DNA of 64,000 nucleotides from DASSFG01 sp035550375. GTDB lineage: Bacteria; Planctomycetota; Planctomycetia; Pirellulales; JAICIG01. The stretch lies in NCBI GenBank assembly GCA_035550375.1, contig DASZPH010000124.1:186001-250000 (forward strand). Reading direction: 5' to 3'. This document shows, one piece after another, positions 31,154 to 40,762 of the stretch (its first letter is position 1; every line of letters starts with the position of its first letter). A program made the position numbers and the translations under genes. The notes below the pieces were generated by a model that searched no databases, had not been told where the DNA came from, and worked only from the letters and a program-made list of their open reading frames with translations.

Positions 31154-34100
31154 CTACTGCGACTTTTCAAGTACGCTGTCCAAGTGAGTCATGGCCTCGC
31201 TCAGGTTGCCCAAGAACACGATTCTTCCCTCCCTGTCGAGCAATGCCGACTGGGGAATACCGCGGACGCCAAACGACTTGAACGCGGCGCCGAACCAGCC
31301 GGCCTCGTCGGCTTCTTGGTCGATCGCCAGCACGTAGGGCAGAGTGTGCTTTCGGGCGAATTGTGCCAGGCCCTCTACGTCGCCTCTGCTTTCGTGCCAG
31401 CCCACGATCCGCAGGTCGGTCTTTGCATACTGCCTGGCGAGACTGACGAGCTTGGGAAGTTCGGCCAGGCACGGTCCGCAACTCTGCCCCCAGAAATCGA
31501 TCAGCACAACCTTGTCCTTCAGGTCGGGTGGTTCGATCTTCCCTTCTGCGGTCAGCCATGCCGCGGCGTCTAAAGCCGGGGCGTCCTGGCCCATCTTCAG
31601 CACCGGCCACAGCGTGCGAGTTCTGGGCGAGAGCGAATAAGCGAACTGCACCGCGTCGGTAACCGGCCCCACCGCCACGCGTTGCTTGGGGCTGACTCGC
31701 TCGTCGCGATTCCGCTCCGAAGCAGCCGCGCCAAAGTCGGATGCGAGCACCAAAGTGCCGGCGGGAATGGAAACCACAAACGCGTCGGCGGGCAGCTCAC
31801 TTTGGGGTTCAACCGAGGAGATCTCGTGGATGCGGATTGAGTAGAGTTCGCCTCTTTGATATCTGAAAGCCACGCGCAGCCCCGGCCAGATCATGCCGCC
31901 GGGGAGCTCGATCGGCGCGAACTGAAACTCGTCTTGTCCGGTGTCGTTTGCCTGCACGTAGTTGGAAGATTCGTAAACGAAGCCCGTCTTTTCGTCGACG
32001 ACAAGTCGTCCCTGAACCGTATCCGATTGCCGCTCCAAAACAATCTTCCCGTCGGCACGAGACTCCTTAAAACCGGACGGTCCGTGAATACGTCGCGGAA
32101 CCCGCGGCCAGCTTCGCAGATCGTTGATGCCGTCGATGTGGACACGCGACAAGCGGCGATCATCCACCGACACCTGCGCGTTCGTCGAATCGTAACTCAC
32201 GATTTCGGCGCCGTTGAAAGCTTCGACCGACGTCGTTTGCCGGCCGGCCTGGTTTACGTTCGTCGCGGTTCGCCGGTGTCGTTGGCCGTCGATGACCATC
32301 TGGTACGGGCCCGCCAGGCGAACGTCCAATTCGGGCAGATGTTGATTGATCCAGGAAGCGATGTCGCTGCCCGCGTTTACGTCGAAGGCGGTCATGACAT
32401 CGCGTATCTCATCGCGGGTCACCACGTAGTCGCCTGCGGTTCTCGTGGTCACATGGTAGGTGACCGTGCCCTTGAACTTGAACTCGTTTTGCCGGCGCCA
32501 GAGCTGTTGCAGCCGCAGTTGAAGGTCGGCGCCGTCCGCGGGCGCCTCCGTCGCCTCCTCTTGCACTGCTTTCTGGCGGAGCCCGAAACGGAGCGTGGTC
32601 TCAACGCCCGCCGTAACTTCGGTCCACGGACTTTCGCCCTCCGCAATCTCATAGCCGTCCGGCACCGTGCTGACGAAATACCGTCGTCGTCCCGGCTCGA
32701 CGACCGCGCGCAACATGCCCTCGCCGTTCGTCGCGGGATGGTCGACAAAAACGGTCTGGCTCTGCAATTCCTGCCTGTCCCGCGACGTGTCCGTCTCGTA
32801 GGAGAAGCTCACGCCCTCAACCGGTTTCGAGTCGTCGGCCGCGACCGCGAGAGCGACCAGGGCACCACGTTGCACGCCGAGTTCAACCGCCTGCTCAAGC
32901 GGTTCTTTGTCTACGTCGATTTCCTGCTCGGTTCGCACATAGAGGGAGCCAGGCGCCGGCTCGGCGACGAGCTGATAGTGTCCCGGCGGAAGTTGAAGCA
33001 CGGCGCGCCCCTCGGCGTCGGATCTCGCCTCGTTCCCCGCGCTGCGCATTTGTTGGCCATAGGCGTGGAGCACCACCCCGCCCAAGGGGCTTTTATCCGT
33101 CTGGTCGATGGTCTGGACCACCACGGTGCGCGGGGCGACGAGAACCGGGTTCCAGCCGCCGGCGAGGGCGCTCACGGCCCCGTTGATTGCCGTGTCGCTT
33201 GTGGTCAGCGTTGCCGTCGGCGAGTCGAATTCCGGCGATGCGAATACGGCTGCCAGGAAGCTCGCGTCGCGCGGCACGCCGGCGATCCGATAGTATCCGT
33301 GTGCATCGGTCCGTGCGGACAGCCGAGAATCGGGCATGCAGAAGATGCTGGAAAAATTACGATCTTGGTCCGCGGGATGATCTTTCGGGGTGAGCAGCTC
33401 GAATCGCCACATCATGGACCCTGGTCGGCGGCGGTCGTCGATTATGCCAATTTGCACTTTGGCCCCCGCCACGGGATGGGCCAGGTCGTCGAGAACCTGG
33501 CCGGCAACGTCCGCGGTTGGACCAAACGTCAGATCGTTTCGGATCGGCTCCTTTTCGTAGTAGGCGCGGTCCATGTCCGGTTCCGTGTTCTCGCCGGGAC
33601 GCACACGCGGCCGGTATGCGCGGATACCGTGCCAGGCAAAACCGTGAGCGTCTGTCACGCCAAAAACCTGAAACTTGCCTTCAACGACTTCCGGCTTGGG
33701 CGGAAACGTACGCACCGGCAACATGACGTCGCGCAACACGTACTCACCGGCGTCATTCGTGGTCGTCTGCGCGAGAATCGCGTCCTGGCCGAACGCGCCG
33801 AACCCATTCGCCACGGCCACGTAAACGACGACCTCAGGCAGAGGTCGGCCTTCATGATCTTTAGCGACGCCTTTAATCAAGATTGGCCTCAGCTCGGTCT
33901 CGTAGATTCGGCCTCCTAGCGACCGCGCGTCGGGCGTTCGCTTTTTGGGTGTTCTCTTCGGCGTGCTTTCGCTGGCCGCAGCAGGGGGCGGTGACGCGGG
34001 TTGAGCGGGCCCGCCGTCTGATACACCGCCGGGCGTGGCAGCCGGTTCTACCGCCGTTGGCTGTTCGATCGGGGCCGCCTTGAGCGTGACGCCGCTTATC

Positions 34101-35248
34101 GCGCCCCCCAGACCAAAGCAGGCTGCCATCAGCAGCAAGCGCCGCCGCAAAGAAACCGGAGCGAGCGCCCACGGTCGCTCGGTGTCGAGCAAACGGAGCA
34201 GGCGCCTCCTGATCGTTTGGCGGCTGCCGAACGGAACCGAGCCCGCGGCGCGCGAAAACCAGCGGTACCGAAAACTCGTCGGCCGCTGGGCGAACTCGAG
34301 CAGCAGCCTGGCGTAATCTCGCTCTCCGGCGCCGGCGGCCAGCGCGGCGTCGTCGCAGATCAGTTCACTCTCGTGGCCGATCCGCCAGAGGAGCCAGTGG
34401 ACGAGAGGGTGGAAGAAAAACAGCGCACCCACCGCCGCGCGGACGAGCGACAACCAATCGTCATAGTTCGCCAGGTGCTGTATCTCGTGTACCAAGCTGG
34501 CCCGCCGCGAAGCCAAGGGCAGAACCTGCCAGTCTTCCGGCACCAGGATTACGGGCAGGGCAAGGCCGATCGCCAGGGGCGACGACACGGTCGGATGGGT
34601 CGCTATCCGCATGTCGCGTTTGGACCGCACCGTGATGCGGCAGGCGGCAAGCAGCTCCTTCGACGGTCCTTCCATCTCGACCGATTCTCGCCGAAGCCTG
34701 TAAACCCCCGCTAGCCCGTAAACAAGCCGGCCGCAACCAATCAGCACCCCAACCGTCCAAGATGCCGACAGCGCCAGAACTAGATAGCGCCGCAGCCCCA
34801 GTGGACTTTCTACGCGCGCCGGCTGACTTCGCCGCGGACCGGTAGTGGAATCGCGTGGTGCCTCTCTCAAGCTTGTCCGGTCCGCCGCGGTTCCTGGCGG
34901 CACGCTGACGCTTTCGCGCCCATCCGGCGGCAACTCGTCCGGAACCGTAAGGGGCGCGGCGAGCTGCGCCGGGGGAGCCTCTTCCTTGAACCACCGGGCC
35001 GCGACGGCCGTTTCGGCCCGGCGCCCCGTCGACGGCACCCGAATGGCGAACTCCCAGGTAGGCAGCATCGGTAGCGAAAGGCCGACGAGCAGGGCCGTGA
35101 CGCAAACGGCGTGGCGGACACTCGCCCTTCGAGGCGGCAAGAATCTGAGCCAAGCCCAAGTCAACGAGATGATCGCCGCCCAACGAAACGACCAACCGGC
35201 AAGAAACCGCAGGCCAGGTTCGAGCGCCCGGTCGACCAACTCGTTCAT
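31154..35248 (-). CDS. BlaR1-like M56 metallopeptidase fused to regulatory-like and thioredoxin domains
   Basis: A 1,364-residue fusion. The N-terminal third is a BlaR1/MecR1-type M56 peptidase: several membrane helices, the zinc motif LVHEIQHLANYDDW (HExxH, about 255) and a downstream ESELICDDAAL that supplies the Glu ligand. After a last helix near 370-390 comes a carboxypeptidase-regulatory-like region (GVAKDHEGRPLPEVVVYVAV), further beta-rich segments and an unassigned domain (about 900-1180). The C-terminus is a TlpA/AhpC-type thioredoxin with VVLIDFWGQSCGPCLAELPK (CGPC, about 1250) and the cis-Pro motif GVRGIPQSALLDREGR. In BlaR1 the corresponding exported part is a penicillin-binding sensor; here it is replaced. 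The gene starts 16 bp after the blaI-type gene with a GGGAG ribosome site, so the pair is an operon. The signal sensed is unknown. Confidence 0.87.
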   Translation of the reverse strand: MNELVDRALEPGLRFLAGWSFRWAAIISLTWAWLRFLPPRRASVRHAVCVTALLVGLSLPMLPTWEFAIRVPSTGRRAETAVAARWFKEEAPPAQLAAPLTVPDELPPDGRESVSVPPGTAADRTSLREAPRDSTTGPRRSQPARVESPLGLRRYLVLALSASWTVGVLIGCGRLVYGLAGVYRLRRESVEMEGPSKELLAACRITVRSKRDMRIATHPTVSSPLAIGLALPVILVPEDWQVLPLASRRASLVHEIQHLANYDDWLSLVRAAVGALFFFHPLVHWLLWRIGHESELICDDAALAAGAGERDYARLLLEFAQRPTSFRYRWFSRAAGSVPFGSRQTIRRRLLRLLDTERPWALAPVSLRRRLLLMAACFGLGGAISGVTLKAAPIEQPTAVEPAATPGGVSDGGPAQPASPPPAAASESTPKRTPKKRTPDARSLGGRIYETELRPILIKGVAKDHEGRPLPEVVVYVAVANGFGAFGQDAILAQTTTNDAGEYVLRDVMLPVRTFPPKPEVVEGKFQVFGVTDAHGFAWHGIRAYRPRVRPGENTEPDMDRAYYEKEPIRNDLTFGPTADVAGQVLDDLAHPVAGAKVQIGIIDDRRRPGSMMWRFELLTPKDHPADQDRNFSSIFCMPDSRLSARTDAHGYYRIAGVPRDASFLAAVFASPEFDSPTATLTTSDTAINGAVSALAGGWNPVLVAPRTVVVQTIDQTDKSPLGGVVLHAYGQQMRSAGNEARSDAEGRAVLQLPPGHYQLVAEPAPGSLYVRTEQEIDVDKEPLEQAVELGVQRGALVALAVAADDSKPVEGVSFSYETDTSRDRQELQSQTVFVDHPATNGEGMLRAVVEPGRRRYFVSTVPDGYEIAEGESPWTEVTAGVETTLRFGLRQKAVQEEATEAPADGADLQLRLQQLWRRQNEFKFKGTVTYHVTTRTAGDYVVTRDEIRDVMTAFDVNAGSDIASWINQHLPELDVRLAGPYQMVIDGQRHRRTATNVNQAGRQTTSVEAFNGAEIVSYDSTNAQVSVDDRRLSRVHIDGINDLRSWPRVPRRIHGPSGFKESRADGKIVLERQSDTVQGRLVVDEKTGFVYESSNYVQANDTGQDEFQFAPIELPGGMIWPGLRVAFRYQRGELYSIRIHEISSVEPQSELPADAFVVSIPAGTLVLASDFGAAASERNRDERVSPKQRVAVGPVTDAVQFAYSLSPRTRTLWPVLKMGQDAPALDAAAWLTAEGKIEPPDLKDKVVLIDFWGQSCGPCLAELPKLVSLARQYAKTDLRIVGWHESRGDVEGLAQFARKHTLPYVLAIDQEADEAGWFGAAFKSFGVRGIPQSALLDREGRIVFLGNLSEAMTHLDSVLEKSQ

Positions 35249-35264
35249 GGCATTCTCCCGCAGG

Positions 35265-35690
35265 TTATTCTCTTTTCTTGGGACGGGTTGGTTTGGCCGG
35301 GGCTTTTTGCTGCTCCGCCTGGGCGAACCGCCGTTCGATCTCCCTCAGTTCGGCTGGCGAGAGGGCCTCGGAATCAACCAGGCCGGCGACCAGGGCCTCG
35401 ATGGAGCCCCGAAAAAAACGCCGCGCGAAGTCGTGCAACAACGTGCCCGTGGCTGCTTTCTTGTCGATCAGGGGCCGGTATCGATAGGCGTTGCCGGCTG
35501 CTTCTTCGTGCGTGACGAGACCGGCCTTTTCCATGTTCTGGAGCATGCCGAGCACCGTGGTGTAAGGTTGCCCCCCTTTGCCCGGCAGGCGCTCCATCAG
35601 TTGTCGAACGCTCAGCGGGCCGTGCTCCCAAAGAATCTGCAGGACCGCAAATTGGCGGTCGGTGATCGCGATCTCTTTGCGTCCGGCCAT
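35265..35690 (-). CDS. BlaI/MecI/CopY family transcriptional repressor
   Basis: A 141-residue winged-helix repressor. The DNA-binding part is seen in ITDRQFAVLQILWEHGPLSV and RQLMERLPGKGGQPYTTVLG, with NMEKAGLVTHEE forming the wing. The C-terminal dimerisation helices include LLHDFARRFFRGSIEALVAG. BlaI repressors are inactivated by proteolysis set off by an M56 partner, which here is encoded 16 bp downstream. The start MAGRKEIAITDRQ is chosen at family length; an open extension upstream covers the promoter and operator. The last 20 residues are Lys/Pro-rich (KAPAKPTRPKKRE), longer than in classical BlaI. Confidence 0.92.
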   Translation of the reverse strand: MAGRKEIAITDRQFAVLQILWEHGPLSVRQLMERLPGKGGQPYTTVLGMLQNMEKAGLVTHEEAAGNAYRYRPLIDKKAATGTLLHDFARRFFRGSIEALVAGLVDSEALSPAELREIERRFAQAEQQKAPAKPTRPKKRE

Positions 35691-36006
35691 TGTCGACCAG
35701 CTTTCTACGTTGGCGTGTGTACGCATTATTACGTAGATCGTTGGTTTGTCAACCTTCGTGAAAGCGGGACGCCGCTTCTGCACTAGCCGGTCGTCGACGC
35801 GACGTCCCACCGCGGTTGCAGCCCCGGCGAAGGGCGGCTGAGGGCGTCGTGTCCGCCAACGGCCAACCTTCTAGGCAAAGCCGGCTTAAGGGCGGTTCAA
35901 ACCGAAGCTTCGGTCGAGGCCGCCCTCACCCCGGCCCTCTCCCAAAAAAGGGAGAGGGAGAACTTTCGGCGCCGTTCGTTCCCGCGCAAAAGACGACAGG
36001 AGAACG
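35691..36006. other. Intergenic region: operator plus repeat hairpin
   Basis: A 316-bp gap on the minus strand between the hydrolase stop and the repressor start. It holds the candidate operator (35705-35736) and, at 35921-35958, GCCCTCACCCCGGCCCTCTC continuing into a perfect hairpin: CCCTCTCCC (35935-35943), six A, GGGAGAGGG (35950-35958). Sequences of this CCCTCACCC...CCCTCTCCC type recur widely in planctomycete intergenic DNA, so I read it as a dispersed repeat that may also end transcripts. Confidence 0.55.
35705..35736. promoter_or_regulatory. Candidate operator of the BlaI-type repressor
   Basis: Just upstream of the repressor start, CTACGT (35705-35710) and ACGTAG (35731-35736) form inverted arms around a near-palindrome TGTGTACGCA centred on GTAC. 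BlaI-type operators are dyads with TACA/TGTA half-sites, so this is the natural autoregulatory site. The match to a consensus is only partial. Confidence 0.45.
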
Positions 36007-37032
36007 TCATGTCCGGGGCGGAGCTTCGCTGACGAATCCGCGCAGCCACTCCGTGATCAGCGGAGAATCAAAATAGAGCGAGGGAGAATGCCTGATCCCG
36101 ACTGCCGGACGAGCGTTCACTTGCAGTAGCTTGGGACGTGGTTGCGGTTGGGTCGGAAGTGGCAAACCGACCAGGCCCAGACTTGCCCGCTGACGAATCT
36201 CTTCGTAAGCAGCCAAGGCCAGATCGTCGCGGTTGTAGGTCACCACCAGGCGGTCGACCTGGCCGAGGGCCGCGCTATATTCCCCGCCTGGCGACAGGGA
36301 ATGGGGCCCGATGGTCGGCGCAAGCAAGACCGCTTGAATTTGCCGCGGACGAATGACGGCCGGTTCGATCAACTCTTGTCGCGCGATGTTGCCCGTCGCC
36401 AGCTTATGGAGCGCCGCCGCGATAATCTCGCACCCCAGGCTGTGCCCGATGAGGTTCACGGTCGCGGTGCAGTCCGTCGAGCCTAGGATCGTCGCCAGAC
36501 AGCACGCTTGCACTCGACCGTGGACGAGGGCCCGGTCTACTTGTTCCCGCGGGCTGACGCCGTACTGGTAGTCGGACGGCCAGAGCCAGAGTACCCCGCG
36601 GAACGGAGGCGTGCCGGCCGCGACTTCCGTGAACAGTTTCTTCGAATGCGCGGTCGACGACTCGGCGGTGGCAAAGATTCCGTGAACGTAGAACGTGACG
36701 GGCACGTCGGAATTCAAGGCGGTGATGAAGGCGGGACAAGAATACCGCACCCACCCGCTGGGCTCTCGATGCCAGACGACGAGTCGCTCCATGGCCTGCG
36801 TGGTGGTTACCCCGAGGGGGAGTTCGCGAGCGCTGACGACCCAGTAGTCGACACAACCGGGGCCGCCGCTCAAGGCGGCGCCCTGCGCCTGGACCGTGGC
36901 TCCATACGAGTTGACGCCCGACAAAAACAGTCCGGCCGCGCACGCGCATGCTTGGAGTGACGTCGTTCGACGGAGCACGACCGGAGCCGGTCGCCGACTT
37001 CGGCGGGCCGCAGGAAAGACGACGCAACGCAT
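36007..37032 (-). CDS. Alpha/beta hydrolase-type putative esterase/lipase (exported)
   Basis: About 341 residues. The nucleophile elbow GHSLGCEIIAAALH supplies the catalytic Ser, and an oxyanion-hole-like TFYVHGIFATAESS lies about 80 residues earlier. This order, with the text VLWLWPSDYQYGVSPREQVD, is like DUF900-type hydrolases. A likely export signal is SLQACACAAGLFLSGVNSYG after a run of Arg residues. The start MRCVVFPAARRSRRP is chosen because it sits just before that signal; an ATG at 37122 would add 30 residues with no signal character. The catalytic Asp/His are not assigned with confidence. The gene is divergent from the decayed porin and may have displaced its 5' half. Confidence 0.72.
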   Translation of the reverse strand: MRCVVFPAARRSRRPAPVVLRRTTSLQACACAAGLFLSGVNSYGATVQAQGAALSGGPGCVDYWVVSARELPLGVTTTQAMERLVVWHREPSGWVRYSCPAFITALNSDVPVTFYVHGIFATAESSTAHSKKLFTEVAAGTPPFRGVLWLWPSDYQYGVSPREQVDRALVHGRVQACCLATILGSTDCTATVNLIGHSLGCEIIAAALHKLATGNIARQELIEPAVIRPRQIQAVLLAPTIGPHSLSPGGEYSAALGQVDRLVVTYNRDDLALAAYEEIRQRASLGLVGLPLPTQPQPRPKLLQVNARPAVGIRHSPSLYFDSPLITEWLRGFVSEAPPRT

Positions 37033-37148
37033 AGAGTCAACGTCGGCCAATTCAAGCAGAAAGCTTTGCCAAACGCGCCTAATCGGCCCTCGTTTGTCGA
37101 ATTGAACCGCCTGGTGAAACATGACCTTCGGTTGAGGCGCGATCTTGA

Positions 37149-37770
37149 GAGATATCGGGCGTTCGTCGATACGATTCCTACAGCCTGCAGGAAAGCTACT
37201 TCCGCGTATTCCGTAAGAGTTTCCACTTCAAACACGAAGTGCGGCTGTCGGGGCCAGGTGGCGTGTTGCAACCGTCGCTCGACCTCCATGTGGACATGCC
37301 GGACAGCGTCGGCATGGGCGTTGCCAACTCCAGTCTGGCTAACGGCCGGCTGCTCATTTCGGCCGACGTGCTTTACATGAACTGGCAAAACGCCGCGCTG
37401 TTTCGCGACATGTACCGCAACCAATGGGTCATGCAACTGGAGACTCAATTCAGCGTGAACAGCGAGTGCGCTTGCGGCTCGGATACGCCCTGGCGGAAAA
37501 CCCGATCAACCCGAACACGGGAAGCATCGTCGACAGCATTTCTCAAGGCGGCGCCGAGGGCATCAAATATCTGCAGGCCAGTTTGGCGTCATCAATCAGC
37601 ACCGTTTGACGGTGGGCGTCGGCGTGACGTCGAGTCTCGACTTCAAGGCCGTTGCCGGCGGCATGTTCGAGGCTTCGCAGCAGTTCGGTCTCTTGACCGG
37701 CATCAGCGTCAAGAGCTACTGGATCGGCGTGGGCTTTAGCTGGCGTTACGGTCAGCCGGCCAGCGACCGC
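37149..37770 (+). pseudogene. OmpP1/FadL/TodX-type outer-membrane transport protein, truncated and frameshifted
   Basis: The C-terminal half of a FadL-like barrel is spread over three frames. Frame one reads YDSYSLQESYFRVFRKSFHF, then LDLHVDMPDSVGMGVANSSL and LLISADVLYMNWQNAALF. Near 37450-37470 it shifts to REQRVRLRLGYALAENPINP, the typical RLGYAY-PIP motif. Near 37570-37580 it shifts again to GQFGVINQHRLTVGVGVTSS and ends with YWIGVGFSWRYGQ, a normal terminal strand. The 5' half of a roughly 450-residue FadL is absent. Long-chain fatty acid or hydrocarbon transport would have been the ancestral role. Two sequencing errors could fake the shifts, but the missing 5' half argues for real decay. 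Confidence 0.72.
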
Positions 37771-37927
37771 AATCCAAAATCGCCGGGCTTAAAAAGCCTA
37801 TTCGAGAACCGGCACGGTGGCACAGGCGTCTCGTTTGCCCGTCCTCGTTGCCGCTTGGGAGTCGACGCCGACGTCGATGTGATATGCTTTTCCGTGAGAG
37901 GGCGATCCGACAGCAGGAGAGTGAGCC

Positions 37928-39325
<1,398 letters not shown>

Positions 39326-39556
39326 CCCGACTTCTTCTCCGACCTCGCGCGGGCGGGTCGTGGCCGCTTTGGTTCTGGACGATTGTCTATTTAAGCAGCG
39401 AAGCGATCGGCGTTGCGGGACATGCTTCCATCATGACCGCACCGGCCTTTGAAAATGATCGCCCCGCTGCTCGCTGCTTGACTCGCGCCGCGCGAGCGTC
39501 TAGCTTGACCGCGGTGGAGCATCCTTCTCTGGCCCCGAGCCCCAAAGGTTCTGGCG

Positions 39557-40708
39557 ATGTCAATCGGCCCCCTCCAGACCGGCGCCAACGGCGCGATTCG
39601 CTACGGCATGTTTATCATGCCCTTCCACGACCTGGCCAAACCGCTGGCCCAATGCTATGACGAGGACCTGGAGCTGATCGTCCGCGCCGAAGAGCTGGGC
39701 TTCGACGAGTTCTGGATCGGCGAGCATCACACGATGAAGTATGAGACCATCGTGATGCCCGAAATCTTTATCGCCCGAGCGCTGGGCGAAACGCGCTCGA
39801 TCCGCATGGGCGCGGCCCCGGTCTGCTTGCAACAACATCATCCGGCGCACGTGGCCAGCCGTCTGGCTTTTCTCGACCACTTGTCGAAGGGGCGACTCAA
39901 TCTCTGCTTCGGCGCCGGCAGCGTCACGGCCGACCAGGAGTTGTACGGGATCGACCCGAAAATGGGCCAGGCGATGGTGGATGAAGCCATCGACATCATT
40001 CTTTACCTCTGGTCGAACGAGCCTCCCTACGAATACCAGGGCAAATTCTGGCAGATCAACCTGAAGAAATACGTCGACCACGAGACGGGCATCGGCTTTA
40101 TCCATAAGCCGTTGCAGCGGCCCCTGCCTCCCCTCGCCATCCCAGCCATGAGCCGCAATTCGCCTTCGATGAAAATGGCCGGTCCTCGCGGCTATCAGCC
40201 CTTCAGCCACTGCCTGGTGGCGGGCAACGTGGTGGCCGACCACTGGCGGACCTACGAAGAGGCGGCGCTGGCCGCCGGCCGCCAGCCGAATCGCGGCGAC
40301 TGGAAGGTCTGCCGCTCGATCTTCTTGGCCGATACGACGGCCGAAGCCCGCCGGCGTGCCCGCACGAATTCGGTGGGCCGCAACTACGAGTACATCGGCA
40401 CCCTCTTCGACCGCGGCCTGGGACGCAAGATCTACAAGCGCGACCGCGAAATGAGCGACGCCGACTGCAACCTCGACTTCCTGATGGACGAGCAGATCAT
40501 CGCCGGCGACGTCGACGAAGCGCTCCGCCGGCTGATGAACCTGATCGAAGAGACGGGGCCGTTTGGCACGCTCGTGCTGATGAGCTACGACTGGGACGAC
40601 AAGGCAAGCTGGCTTCGCAGCATGGAGCTGTTTGCCAAGGAGCTGATGCCGGCGCTCAACAAAGCGGTTCCGGCGATGGCCAACGCCAGGCTGCAAGCCG
40701 CGAGTTGA
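39557..40708 (+). CDS. LLM-class flavin-dependent oxidoreductase (luciferase-like monooxygenase)
   Basis: A 383-residue bacterial luciferase-like TIM-barrel monooxygenase, close in pattern to limonene monooxygenase-type proteins. Landmarks are RYGMFIMPFHDLAKPL, LGFDEFWIGEHHTMKYE, the VCLQQHHPAHVASRLAFLDH region that sits over the flavin, and RLNLCFGAGSVTADQELYGI. Such enzymes use reduced FMN from a separate reductase; none is encoded nearby. A Shine-Dalgarno-like AAAGG precedes the ATG by eight bases. It is followed after about 55 bp by the Nramp-like gene on the same strand. The substrate is unknown. Confidence 0.9.
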   Translation: MSIGPLQTGANGAIRYGMFIMPFHDLAKPLAQCYDEDLELIVRAEELGFDEFWIGEHHTMKYETIVMPEIFIARALGETRSIRMGAAPVCLQQHHPAHVASRLAFLDHLSKGRLNLCFGAGSVTADQELYGIDPKMGQAMVDEAIDIILYLWSNEPPYEYQGKFWQINLKKYVDHETGIGFIHKPLQRPLPPLAIPAMSRNSPSMKMAGPRGYQPFSHCLVAGNVVADHWRTYEEAALAAGRQPNRGDWKVCRSIFLADTTAEARRRARTNSVGRNYEYIGTLFDRGLGRKIYKRDREMSDADCNLDFLMDEQIIAGDVDEALRRLMNLIEETGPFGTLVLMSYDWDDKASWLRSMELFAKELMPALNKAVPAMANARLQAAS

Positions 40709-40762
40709 CGGCGGCAGCCACTTCCGTCCCGCTTCCCACGCCCACCCGCAGAGTTGTCCCCA

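Noticed and set aside
31856..33919. A 687-codon plus-strand open frame
   Set aside because: Antisense to the M56-thioredoxin gene, Arg/His-rich and without motifs; a GC-bias shadow.
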